From a virus, in the IMG/VR virus record IMGVR_UViG_3300042502_001458, positions 1 through 45,669 of that record: a DNA stretch of 45,669 nucleotides; one strand, given 5' to 3'. Within the stretch, counting starts at the first letter, position 1; each line of letters starts with the position of its first letter. Positions 22,768 through 29,453 of this stretch are shown here, in pieces. The notes below the pieces were generated by a model. The model ran no database searches and was not told where the DNA came from. It worked only from the letters and a program-made list of their open reading frames with translations. Both the position numbers and the translations under genes were made by a program.

Positions 22768-23301
22768 ATGACTGTTAATGCTTCTGATCGTAATGGCCTC
22801 GAGCTTACCCCAGCTGCAGACACAATGAATGCCTATCGTCTGACTGCCGTAAACATCCAAGCGAAAAAATTTGCAGCTTATGCTGCAGGTACTCGCAAAT
22901 CGAACTCAGAGTTCAACATGTTTGCGATTGGGTTTTACAGCGATCCTCGGGATGCTGCCCATGTTGCCCAACAGTTTGAAAAGAAGTACAGCAAACCCCA
23001 AGTCCGTGAAATGGTTGTCGATGGTACCTTTGCCGAGGTTGCCAAGGAGTTTCGGTCGAATATCGATATTCCTGAATGGGTTTATCCGGCTGAAGGTATG
23101 ACAATCGACGAAATGTTGAACACGACATACAAACGCAACTATGTTCTTACTGCTCGTGAAGCCCTTGTTGAGGCGATCAGTGTCTTCAAGAAGCCGGTAC
23201 CTTCTCTCAAGGATGCAGCGGTAATGATCAAAAGAGTAGAAGCTGCGGTGAAAGAAGGAATGACTCTTCGGGTAGCAGCAGCACAAGTGATTGGAGCGTA
23301 A
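22768..23301 (+). CDS. Hypothetical protein (177 aa)
   Basis: Unrecognised. The middle (FAIGFYSDPRDAAHVAQQFE) resembles AP2-like or integrase-arm DNA-binding modules only loosely. The C-terminus is helical with a possible helix-turn-helix (KEGMTLRVAAAQVIGA). It is expressed from its own promoter just before the alarmone hydrolase. Confidence 0.6.
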   Translation: MTVNASDRNGLELTPAADTMNAYRLTAVNIQAKKFAAYAAGTRKSNSEFNMFAIGFYSDPRDAAHVAQQFEKKYSKPQVREMVVDGTFAEVAKEFRSNIDIPEWVYPAEGMTIDEMLNTTYKRNYVLTAREALVEAISVFKKPVPSLKDAAVMIKRVEAAVKEGMTLRVAAAQVIGA

Positions 23302-23302
23302 A

Positions 23303-23761
23303 ATGAAAAAGGGCGAACTGCTTAGCAAAATGCTACTTTTGGCAACGAATGCTCACCACGGCCAATTTGATCGTGGTGGTATGCCATACGTTCTTCACGT
23401 ATTGAAGGTAATGCACTACACTAAGACTGATGATGAAGAACTTCAATGCATTGCCCTTGGCCACGATGTTATCGAAGATACAAACACCACTTATCAAGAT
23501 CTTCATAATGCAGGCTTTACTGACCGTATCATCGAAGGTATTCGTGCACTTACTAAGGTGCCGGGTCAAACTTACGACGAATATAAGGCCGGCGTCTTCG
23601 CGAACAAAGATGCGATGCAAGTCAAGCTCGCCGACCTTCGGCATAACACCGATGTGCGCCGGCTGAAGGGTGTATCTGAAAAGGATATCGCTCGAATGGA
23701 GAAATACCATCGGTTCTTTATCGAGATCACTGCAAAACTGAATCAGGATGAAGGCAAATGA
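23303..23761 (+). CDS. MESH1-like (p)ppGpp hydrolase (small alarmone hydrolase)
   Basis: The 152-residue HD-superfamily protein carries the RelA/SpoT hydrolase residues: H32 (LHVLKV), H54-D55 (LGHDVIEDT), E58-D59 and D111 (KLADLRHN). No synthetase or regulatory domain is present, so it matches the single-domain Mesh1 type that removes the 3'-pyrophosphate of ppGpp. A phage could use it to keep translation going during stringent response. Mesh1 proteins can also act on NADPH; the substrate here is inferred. Confidence 0.82.
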   Translation: MKKGELLSKMLLLATNAHHGQFDRGGMPYVLHVLKVMHYTKTDDEELQCIALGHDVIEDTNTTYQDLHNAGFTDRIIEGIRALTKVPGQTYDEYKAGVFANKDAMQVKLADLRHNTDVRRLKGVSEKDIARMEKYHRFFIEITAKLNQDEGK

Positions 23762-24009
23762 AACAGTATGGTCGCATAATGGCGTTTGCTGACGCGTTCC
23801 TAATTGTACTTTTCGCGTGGTTCATGCTTCTCATTTTTGTTGTCCCACTTTTTGCTGCGTTTATTGTATGGAAAGACACTTCTATTTTGTATCAAAGTAT
23901 GGAAATGTTTTTCATTCTAAAAATTGGTACACTCGTTGCATCTGTTGCTGCACTAGAGTTTACCTTTTCGAAGAAAGGCGAAGAGTACGCCAAAAAGTAC
24001 CTTAAATGA
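23758..24009 (+). CDS. Membrane protein with two segments (83 aa)
   Basis: The hydrophobic stretch at residues 10-40 (FLIVLFAWFMLLIFVVPLFA) and another at 52-70 mark an inner-membrane hairpin with a lysine-rich tail. It overlaps the hydrolase gene by ATGA. Function unknown; a holin-like role cannot be excluded. Confidence 0.6.
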   Translation: MKQYGRIMAFADAFLIVLFAWFMLLIFVVPLFAAFIVWKDTSILYQSMEMFFILKIGTLVASVAALEFTFSKKGEEYAKKYLK

Positions 24010-24028
24010 TTATGTTAGAGGAAAGACA

Positions 24029-24208
24029 ATGGAATTAGATCGATTTACCATAACAGATTTTGAAGGTAGTGTAGAACGCCTTATTGGAATTTTACGCAAG
24101 TTTCCAGAAGAAAGCCGTCTTGAGGTATCAGAAGAGATCTATCGCAATCCATATGGTGGCGTACCAGAGGTAGTAGATATTCTAGTTGTGAAGGGGCCAG
24201 AGAAATGA
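24029..24208 (+). CDS. Small acidic protein (59 aa)
   Basis: ATG 24029 follows AGAGGAAAG; the stop overlaps the next ATG. The sequence (ERLIGILRKFPEESRLEVSE, then VPEVVDILVVKGPEK) looks like a helix followed by a strand pair. Function unknown. Confidence 0.55.
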   Translation: MELDRFTITDFEGSVERLIGILRKFPEESRLEVSEEIYRNPYGGVPEVVDILVVKGPEK

Positions 24209-24420
24209 ATACTCGCGTTTGGTTTATGCAACAAAACGAATATGGACATGACGTTGATAAACTTATGGTCGATAATCCAACGATTATTCCAAGGATTGGT
24301 GAATTCGTAGATAGTGATGGTCCTGCTGGATGGGTGACCCATGTTCAATACAACTACGCAGAAAGAATTACAAGATTTGATGTGGTCATCAATATTACGC
24401 TTAAAGAATCACTTTCTTAG
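24205..24420 (+). CDS. Hypothetical protein (71 aa)
   Basis: Unrecognised small beta-rich protein (VWFMQQNEYGHDVDKLMV...FDVVINITLKE). It is coupled to the gene before. P13 follows. Confidence 0.55.
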   Translation: MNTRVWFMQQNEYGHDVDKLMVDNPTIIPRIGEFVDSDGPAGWVTHVQYNYAERITRFDVVINITLKESLS

Positions 24421-24432
24421 TGTTTATAGCCA

Positions 24433-24461
24433 TTGACATTCTATTGTCGGTTGATTATATC
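24433..24461 (+). promoter_or_regulatory. Early promoter P13
   Basis: TTGACA (24433-24438), 17 bases, TATATC (24456-24461), then TGACTAGTAAG, close to P2 and P22. Confidence 0.86.
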
Positions 24462-24491
24462 TGACTAGTAAGTAACACAGAGAGAACTACA

Positions 24492-25193
24492 ATGAAAACT
24501 CGATTGATCGGTGATATTCACGGCATGGTGTACGAATACAAAGCGTACGCCATCGACAACTTTGAAGGTCCGACAATCCAGGTTGGTGACTTTGGCGTAG
24601 GCTTTGGTCAAGGCGACTACTGGGTTGAGTCTGTAAACCAGTATCACAAGATGGGTGGCCATCGTTTCATTCGTGGAAACCATGATAACCCTTCTCTATG
24701 TAAAACTATGTTTGGATACATTCCCGATGGTCGCGTAGAAAATGATGTAATGTTCATTGGCGGCGCGTGGAGTATCGACAATCCGAATGCTCCTCCTGGT
24801 TGGCACAAGCGTACTGCTGGATATGATTGGTGGGATGATGAGGAGTGTACTGATGCACAGTTTGAAATATTTCGTGCAACGTATGCTGCTGTTCGACCCC
24901 GAGTCATGATCACGCACGACTGTCCGCATGAGATTGCAAGTCATATGTTTTGGGATACTGGCTTTTTGAAGGGTCCTCGACACAACACTCGTACCGGTGA
25001 TTTTCTTCAGTCGTTGCTGGAAATTCACCAGCCAGAGTTTCACTTTTTCGGGCACTGGCACAAGACAATGTCTTATCAATATGGCAATACTCTCTATCAG
25101 TGCATTGGCGAACTTGACTTCATTGATGTCGATCTTGGTGACTCTGATCAAATGAATGAAGCCATTATCGCTAAACATATGAGTGTACGGTGA
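24492..25193 (+). CDS. Calcineurin-like metallophosphoesterase (second)
   Basis: The 233-residue protein has LIGDIHGMVYEY, QVGDFGVGFGQ, FIRGNHDNPSL, MITHDCPHEI and FFGHWHKTM, the complete two-metal motif set. It is more like Ser/Thr-phosphatase-type or Ap4A-hydrolase-like phosphoesterases than the member at 11051. The substrate is unknown. It overlaps the NADAR gene by GTGA, so the two may act together. Confidence 0.85.
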   Translation: MKTRLIGDIHGMVYEYKAYAIDNFEGPTIQVGDFGVGFGQGDYWVESVNQYHKMGGHRFIRGNHDNPSLCKTMFGYIPDGRVENDVMFIGGAWSIDNPNAPPGWHKRTAGYDWWDDEECTDAQFEIFRATYAAVRPRVMITHDCPHEIASHMFWDTGFLKGPRHNTRTGDFLQSLLEIHQPEFHFFGHWHKTMSYQYGNTLYQCIGELDFIDVDLGDSDQMNEAIIAKHMSVR

Positions 25194-25615
25194 TTACATC
25201 ATTCACGGGTGAGTACTCTTTCTTATCTAATTTCTGGATTGGACAAATTAACGTGTTCGGCGGGATTTACCCTTCTGCCGAACACGCCTATCAGGCGTCA
25301 AAGGCGCTTACTCAGGATGACCACGATTTGATTGCGCGGACATCCACACCTGGCCAAGCAAAGAGAGCTGGAAAACTTGTAAAACTTTCACCAGATTGGG
25401 AGTTGGTTAAGATTCACGTTATGCGTGCGATTGTTCAAGCTAAGTTCGAACAGCATCCAGATCTTATGGATAAACTGATGAAGACTAGGCCATTGGAACT
25501 AATTGAAGGTAACACGTGGGGCGATAAGTTCTGGGGCCAGTGCCCTATCGGTAGTGGTAGAAATGAACTGGGTAAAATTTTAATGGCAATTCGAGACGAT
25601 ATCACGAGGATATAA
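25190..25615 (+). CDS. NADAR (YbiA-like) family protein
   Basis: FTGEYSFLSNFW, YPSAEHAYQASKA, and LIEGNTWGDKFWGQCPIGSGRNELGKILM span the whole NADAR/YbiA domain. Members cleave N-glycosidic bonds in riboflavin intermediates, and some remove ADP-ribose from guanine bases in nucleic acids. With the NAD+ genes it could reverse ADP-ribosylation by host toxins. The GTG start overlaps the previous stop. A 10-bp inverted repeat lies inside the gene (25252-25286). Confidence 0.88.
   Translation: MITSFTGEYSFLSNFWIGQINVFGGIYPSAEHAYQASKALTQDDHDLIARTSTPGQAKRAGKLVKLSPDWELVKIHVMRAIVQAKFEQHPDLMDKLMKTRPLELIEGNTWGDKFWGQCPIGSGRNELGKILMAIRDDITRI
25252..25286 (+). other. 10-bp inverted repeat inside the NADAR gene
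   Basis: CGTGTTCGGC (25252-25261) pairs perfectly with GCCGAACACG (25277-25286) across 15 bases, some 60 bases after the start codon. It would form a stable mRNA hairpin. Confidence 0.5.
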
Positions 25616-25617
25616 AG

Positions 25618-25803
25618 ATGAAACCACACTTCTGGGATTACTGTAGTCTCTGTGAGCACGATGTTGTTATTTGCGGTAAATGTGGTAACAACACATGCAA
25701 TGGCGGCCTGGGTATTGTCGATGGTAAAGAATGTGATGCCGGCGAATCAGCTTATAAGATGTATATTTCGCAAATAAAGGAAAAAATAAAGAATGAAAAT
25801 TGA
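25618..25803 (+). CDS. Small zinc-binding protein (61 aa)
   Basis: CSLCEHDVVICGKCGNNTC provides several CxxC pairs, a probable zinc ribbon. A charged helical tail follows. It overlaps the next gene by 11 bases. Function unknown. Confidence 0.6.
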   Translation: MKPHFWDYCSLCEHDVVICGKCGNNTCNGGLGIVDGKECDAGESAYKMYISQIKEKIKNEN

Positions 25804-26266
25804 AAGTATTGAAGTAATACCCATGAGTAAAGAAAGCAGATTCGAAGATGCTGAAGAGACTGCCTTTGTAACTCATAACATTACTACAGATTTTGAAACA
25901 TGGTTTAGCACTCAAGAAAGGCACAACAGACCTTACGATAAAGATACTATCAAATTTGCTAAGAAACAGCATGCATTTATGTTAGCTATAACAGCGATGT
26001 TTGGCACTTTAGTTTATGGTACTCGATCGATTCAGGTAGATTCTCTTGATGATGTAATTTTAAGCGGTCCCCTGTTTAGCGTGCATTCCACAGAAGTTTT
26101 TGATGAAGTTGAAGGAATTCCTGTTTTTCAACCATATATTGATCCATATACATTTGAAACAAAGATTGGTCTATCGTATCCTGAAAAGGGGATATACAGA
26201 AAGAAGGTATATAAAGTTGTTTACGGCGTTGTTCCGGTACTAAATGTAATTGACCCTGTTGCATAG
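25793..26266 (+). CDS. Hypothetical protein (157 aa)
   Basis: Unrecognised. Acidic N-terminal half, then strand-rich sequence (LVYGTRSIQVDSLDDVILSG). No catalytic motif is seen. The start at 25793 is supported by GGAAAAAATAAAG upstream, though weakly. Confidence 0.55.
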   Translation: MKIESIEVIPMSKESRFEDAEETAFVTHNITTDFETWFSTQERHNRPYDKDTIKFAKKQHAFMLAITAMFGTLVYGTRSIQVDSLDDVILSGPLFSVHSTEVFDEVEGIPVFQPYIDPYTFETKIGLSYPEKGIYRKKVYKVVYGVVPVLNVIDPVA

Positions 26267-26324
26267 AAAAGCACCGTCGACTTTGGGAGAAAGACAGAAG
26301 ATAGCTATAACGGATAGTGGAACA

Positions 26325-26660
26325 ATGAATTATATTCGTGCATACCAACCAGATAATTGGGTAGTGATCAAACTAACGGGTGACGACCCCCACTATCGTG
26401 TTCTTGCTGGTTGGTCAGGTGGATACACTACTGGCGATAGTTGGCGTATGAATAGTGGTATCACTCGAGTTGAACAGACAGAATATCTGTACCGCTTCTA
26501 TGGATCATCTGGTTCGTGTTATGAATGTTCAAAGCTTTCATACTGTCTTCGTGTGAACAACGCTCATATCTGGGCTCAACTACAGGATCGATACGGTAAT
26601 AAGGTAGAACTAATGCCTGAAGATACTGACTGGATGGTTATAGATTGGATCATCAAATAA
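26325..26660 (+). CDS. Conserved phage protein of unknown function (111 aa)
   Basis: The pattern NYIRAYQPDNWVVIKL, YRVLAGWSGGYTTGDSWRMNSGI and YGSSGSCYECSK recalls a widespread small phage family without known function. ATG 26325 is chosen; the frame stays open back to 26250 but that part has no such similarity. Paired cysteines suggest a metal site. Confidence 0.65.
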   Translation: MNYIRAYQPDNWVVIKLTGDDPHYRVLAGWSGGYTTGDSWRMNSGITRVEQTEYLYRFYGSSGSCYECSKLSYCLRVNNAHIWAQLQDRYGNKVELMPEDTDWMVIDWIIK

Positions 26661-26674
26661 TTTCACTTTACCGG

Positions 26675-26715
26675 TTGACATTCAGTTCAATGTGTTTATA
26701 TTGATTATGTAAACA
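26675..26715 (+). promoter_or_regulatory. Early promoter P14 with TGTTTA-N11-TAAACA operator-like dyad
   Basis: TTGACA (26675-26680), 16 bases, TATATT (26697-26702). TGTTTA (26693-26698) and TAAACA (26710-26715) straddle the -10 and start region. P16 carries the same dyad with the same 11-base gap. Confidence 0.75.
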
Positions 26716-26732
26716 CGAGAAAGGAAAATACG

Positions 26733-26972
26733 ATGGCACTGCACCTTGAATATTCGAATTACGCTGGACAAGAATGTGAATTTATCGCGCATGTCGGGGC
26801 GGGAAATATTCGCGACACCTTTGAGTTTGTATTTATTCACCGTGTTCAAGCTGATGGACATGAACTTGAAAAGATCAAGGAACAATTTTCAAACATTCGA
26901 ATGGCAACAAATAGGGTTATATCTTGGACTGGTGAAGACGCAATGTTTATCATTAAACATCTAAAGCTTTAA
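26733..26972 (+). CDS. Hypothetical protein (79 aa)
   Basis: Unrecognised, compact mixed alpha/beta protein (ECEFIAHVGAGNIRDTFEFV). It stands alone between two promoters and is controlled by the dyad-bearing P14. Confidence 0.6.
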   Translation: MALHLEYSNYAGQECEFIAHVGAGNIRDTFEFVFIHRVQADGHELEKIKEQFSNIRMATNRVISWTGEDAMFIIKHLKL

Positions 26973-26983
26973 TATTTCATTGG

Positions 26984-27012
26984 TTGACATTTCACTCAGG
27001 ATAGATTATATC
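26984..27012 (+). promoter_or_regulatory. Early promoter P15
   Basis: TTGACA (26984-26989), 17 bases, TATATC (27007-27012). It drives the gene at 27039 and, by read-through, the structured RNA after it. Confidence 0.85.
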
Positions 27013-27038
27013 TAAATAGTAATCAAAGGAGTAGTAAA

Positions 27039-27293
27039 ATGAGCATCACAGAAGTAGATCTCTCAGAAGTAGATCTCTCAACGTTTGCGAATTCGCTTGG
27101 TATGGGTTATGTTAAACCGTGGAAAGCAAACGGTATGATTTGGACGTTCACTCAAGCTCCAGGAATCGTTAAAGACCGTGAACGCCTTGGTAAGTATGTT
27201 GAAAACTGTCTGAGAATGGAAGGCTTTACCATAGAAGGGTGTAATGATATCGCGGATTACATCTTTAGGAAGGTAAAAACTATTGAGGAATAA
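27039..27293 (+). CDS. Hypothetical protein (84 aa), paralogue of 14192
   Basis: The C-terminal half resembles the gene at 14192 (NCLRMEGFTIEGCNDIADYI). A 15-base tandem duplication (27049-27063 and 27064-27078) repeats EVDLS near the N-terminus. The stop is followed by three bases and then the structured RNA, so the two probably share one transcript. Confidence 0.6.
   Translation: MSITEVDLSEVDLSTFANSLGMGYVKPWKANGMIWTFTQAPGIVKDRERLGKYVENCLRMEGFTIEGCNDIADYIFRKVKTIEE
27049..27078 (+). repeat. 15-bp perfect tandem duplication
   Basis: CAGAAGTAGATCTCT occurs twice back to back within the gene at 27039, adding five residues in frame. It is probably a slippage product. Confidence 0.85.
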
Positions 27294-27295
27294 CA

Positions 27296-27482
27296 AAGTT
27301 TCCTTTATGCAACACCTGTGGGGCAGGACCAAGACACGCGTGCCTTGGCAGAAAACCGCCATACAGCAGTGACAAAAGGCAAGACAGACTATCTTGCTAC
27401 AAATCCTGTGCTGGACTAGTCAACCAGTTAAATGCCGTCGAAGCTTTGGCTAACGGCTACAGGTGTTGCACCAAGGAAACTT
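27296..27482 (+). ncRNA. Unrecognised structured RNA with 22-bp closing stem
   Basis: The 320-base gap after the gene at 27039 has no frame of note. Instead AAGTTTCCTT (27296-27305) pairs with AAGGAAACTT (27473-27482), and TGCAACACCTGT (27308-27319) with ACAGGTGTTGCA (27459-27470), separated by a 2x2 internal loop. Inside, CAGGA/TCCTG (27324-27328/27404-27408) encloses hairpins CCAAG/CTTGG and GCAAGA/TCTTGC (27379-27397). CTGG/CCAG and GCCGT/ACGGC (27434-27457) form two more. It matches no RNA I know (not tRNA, tmRNA, RNase P or 6S). Orientation follows its neighbours and P15. Confidence 0.75.
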
Positions 27483-27559
27483 AAAAGGATAGCTTTACTA
27501 TTACACGAACCGCGATTGATATGTACATTGTTCAACAGCATAATGTTTAACTTTACTAG
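27483..27559 (+). other. Short AT-rich spacer after the structured RNA
   Basis: I see no coding frame, terminator or further strong hairpin between the structured RNA and P16. Confidence 0.5.
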
Positions 27560-27600
27560 TTGACATTCCTCTGAAAATGTTTATATTAATAAAGTAAACA
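27560..27600 (+). promoter_or_regulatory. Early promoter P16 with TGTTTA-N11-TAAACA operator-like dyad
   Basis: TTGACA (27560-27565), 16 bases, TATATT (27582-27587). TGTTTA (27578-27583) and TAAACA (27595-27600) repeat the arrangement of P14. The left arm lies before the start of transcription, so it works as DNA rather than RNA. Confidence 0.77.
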
Positions 27601-27613
27601 GAGGAAGAGAATC

Positions 27614-27802
27614 ATGAAAATCTATGTTTTGACTTCAGAAACTGTATATGATGCTACTGGCGAAATGATGGATGCAGGTGAAGTTATCGGCGTGTATTCT
27701 TCTTATGCACTGGCAGATTCTGGAATAGACGATGCAATGAAAGAGTCTTGCGGGTTTCGCCGTCGCAGCCAATACGACATCAAAGAATACGAGGTGGAAT
27801 AA
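27614..27802 (+). CDS. Hypothetical protein (62 aa)
   Basis: The chain begins like many small phage proteins with a strand and a DAGEVIGVYSSYALADSGID turn-helix. Function unknown. It is led by P16, and the next small gene starts one base after its stop codon. Confidence 0.6.
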   Translation: MKIYVLTSETVYDATGEMMDAGEVIGVYSSYALADSGIDDAMKESCGFRRRSQYDIKEYEVE

Positions 27803-27880
27803 ATGTTTGTTGGCTTTGCTTATATGGCAGGACTGTTAGTGGGTGCCCTGATAACAATAATCGTATATGAAAATTCGTGA
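27803..27880 (+). CDS. Tiny membrane peptide (25 aa)
   Basis: ATG 27803 lies one base after the previous stop behind GAGGTGG. The peptide is a single hydrophobic helix (FVGFAYMAGLLVGALITIIV). Position and composition support it, but it is very short. Confidence 0.45.
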   Translation: MFVGFAYMAGLLVGALITIIVYENS

Positions 27881-27885
27881 CATGA

Positions 27886-28218
27886 ATGATTGATTATACC
27901 AAAGTCGTGACTGACGCAGCCTATAGCGAGGCTCTGGTCTTGGCTCGCAAAGCCTATGAAGAAGCCGTAGCACCAGCCAAAAAGGTTTATGATGAGGTCC
28001 AGGCATTAGCCGAGAAAGTCTATAACGAATTGGAATCGATTGAGATGATGCTTGAGGCTGCTGACAAGGCCTATGGCGAGGTCCAGGCATCCGCACAAAG
28101 GGCTTATGATGAAACAATTACATCGGCCCGCATGGCATATCGCAAAGACAAGGTCCGCAGCCAGGAGGCTACTTTGGATGAACTGGCGCGACTTGGGCAG
28201 GAATTCGACAAGGGATGA
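27886..28218 (+). CDS. Hendecad-repeat coiled-coil protein (110 aa)
   Basis: The sequence is built of about seven 11-residue units of the form (A/V)Y-x-E-x4-A-x-K, e.g. AYEEAVAPAKK and VYDEVQALAEK. Such hendecads form long coiled coils. Its codons are clearly richer in G and C than those of its neighbours, suggesting recent acquisition, perhaps from the host or a temperate phage. Function unknown. Confidence 0.7.
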   Translation: MIDYTKVVTDAAYSEALVLARKAYEEAVAPAKKVYDEVQALAEKVYNELESIEMMLEAADKAYGEVQASAQRAYDETITSARMAYRKDKVRSQEATLDELARLGQEFDKG

Positions 28219-28307
28219 GCTTTGTCGCCAACCCCCTCGTGATCGTCTTGGACGCCAATGTACTAAACGTAGAATGAATATAGACTGCTATAGAAAGAAA
28301 TGAAAAG

Positions 28308-28724
28308 ATGATTCCAACACTCTACTGCCTCATGCGTGAGGATCTTCAAGACCTAAATCCCGGTAAAGCCATGGCGCAGGCGATGCATGCTCAAGCCGAC
28401 TTCGATGCTTGGGTTGAAAGGCTCGAACCAGATAACATTTTGTTGAGTTACGTTAACGTATGGAAAGAAGATCGTTCGTTTGGGCGAACTCTTGTTGTAA
28501 GTGTGACTCTTGAGCAAATCAAACATTTCGTATGTGATATCGCGCTTTTCCAGAGGATAGGGCCGCGCACTTCTGGTATTACGGTAGATCCTACCTATCC
28601 TTGGCGGAACTTTTATGGTAAGGTGTTTTTGACAAACGAAATCACGTGTGCTTGGGCATTTGCATGTGACGCAACACCTCAAGCACAAATCGATTGGTTG
28701 AAAAGTCAGTCTCTGCATCAATAA
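28308..28724 (+). CDS. Peptidyl-tRNA hydrolase Pth2-like protein
   Basis: YCLMREDLQDLNPGKAMAQAMHA matches the N-terminal Pth2 signature (lysine and alanine-rich helix after the first strand), and the later VVSVTLEQIKHF fits the second part. Pth2 frees tRNAs from stalled peptidyl-tRNA. The insert WRNFYGKVFLTNEITCAWAF is typical of phage versions only. Activity is inferred; it would suit the tRNA-care theme. Confidence 0.65.
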   Translation: MIPTLYCLMREDLQDLNPGKAMAQAMHAQADFDAWVERLEPDNILLSYVNVWKEDRSFGRTLVVSVTLEQIKHFVCDIALFQRIGPRTSGITVDPTYPWRNFYGKVFLTNEITCAWAFACDATPQAQIDWLKSQSLHQ

Positions 28725-28743
28725 TCAAAGTAAAGGAATGAAA

Positions 28744-29175
28744 ATGAAACTAATCCACGCAATTCTTGCAACCGGTCTAGTGATGCTAACAGCCGCATCA
28801 TCGTGTAGTCCAGCCGCCGATGTCGCTTCGCGAAATCTTTCAGTTGCTGCAGACAACTTTGAAGTGCCTCGGCGCATTTCAGTAGTAAACGGTATCACTG
28901 ACAATATCTCGATGGTAATGGAAGGTTATTGCTCACTTGGCAACAGTGATACAGGAACACGCATTTCTATTACATGTAAGACTGGGCCAAATGAATATGT
29001 TAAGAATTTTCTTGACAAGTCAGATAACGTATACGTGCTCACTGAGCAACTTGGTTCAGTGAACGCATCTGAGTTCCATTATCGTACAGTGTTCCGCCCA
29101 CAGTCGCTTATTCCAGATGTTGACTTCCAAGGGAATACAAACGAACTATTGAACAATCAGAATACGAATGGTTAA
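28744..29175 (+). CDS. Beta-sandwich lipoprotein
   Basis: A signal peptide (KLIHAILATGLVMLTA) ends in a lipobox (AASSC). The mature part, VASRNLSVAADNFEVPRRIS, then EGYCSLGN, CKTGPNEY and RPQSLIPDVDF, is the pattern of the phage beta-sandwich lipoprotein family. It should sit in the cell envelope, possibly in superinfection exclusion. ATG 28744 is six bases from AAAGGA; 28738 overlaps it. Confidence 0.8.
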   Translation: MKLIHAILATGLVMLTAASSCSPAADVASRNLSVAADNFEVPRRISVVNGITDNISMVMEGYCSLGNSDTGTRISITCKTGPNEYVKNFLDKSDNVYVLTEQLGSVNASEFHYRTVFRPQSLIPDVDFQGNTNELLNNQNTNG

Positions 29176-29196
29176 TCTGTAAAGGTTTAAGGCACC

Positions 29197-29397
29197 ATGA
29201 AAATCTTTGCTATTCTTGTTTTCGTTTTCATATCAGCATGCGCTCAACTTGTTTCTGGACGTCAAGCTCAGCTTGATGCTGAAGAAGATTTTCATTCAAG
29301 CGAGATATATCTGGAAGATATTTACGCAAAATATGATTCAGAATACGCAGATGATTGCTTCTACTACGAAGATTTGGTTTGTGAATTCGAGCAATAA
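29197..29397 (+). CDS. Small lipoprotein (66 aa)
   Basis: A hydrophobic leader (IFAILVFVFISAC) ends in a probable lipobox cysteine. The mature chain is highly acidic (DAEEDFHSSEIYLEDIYAKY). It directly follows the beta-sandwich lipoprotein, and the two may be partners. P17 follows. Confidence 0.65.
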   Translation: MKIFAILVFVFISACAQLVSGRQAQLDAEEDFHSSEIYLEDIYAKYDSEYADDCFYYEDLVCEFEQ

Positions 29398-29400
29398 CAG

Positions 29401-29433
29401 TTGACATTGTCAAAGAATAGTTTATACTGATTC
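29401..29433 (+). promoter_or_regulatory. Early promoter P17
   Basis: TTGACA (29401-29406), 16 bases, TATACT (29423-29428). AGAAT (29414-29418) and ATTCT (29429-29433) flank the -10 as a short dyad. It drives the CCA-adding enzyme. Confidence 0.8.
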
Positions 29434-29453
29434 TTATGGAAAAGGTAAACAAT

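Noticed and set aside
27296-27482. Idea that the gene-free stretch is a tRNA, tmRNA, RNase P RNA or group I intron
   Set aside because: No cloverleaf with T-loop, no tmRNA or RNase P core sequence and no recognisable intron core; it also does not interrupt a gene.
28214-28276. Twenty-codon frame resembling the start of a PIN-domain protein
   Set aside because: Too short to be called a gene; recorded only as a possible remnant in the findings.
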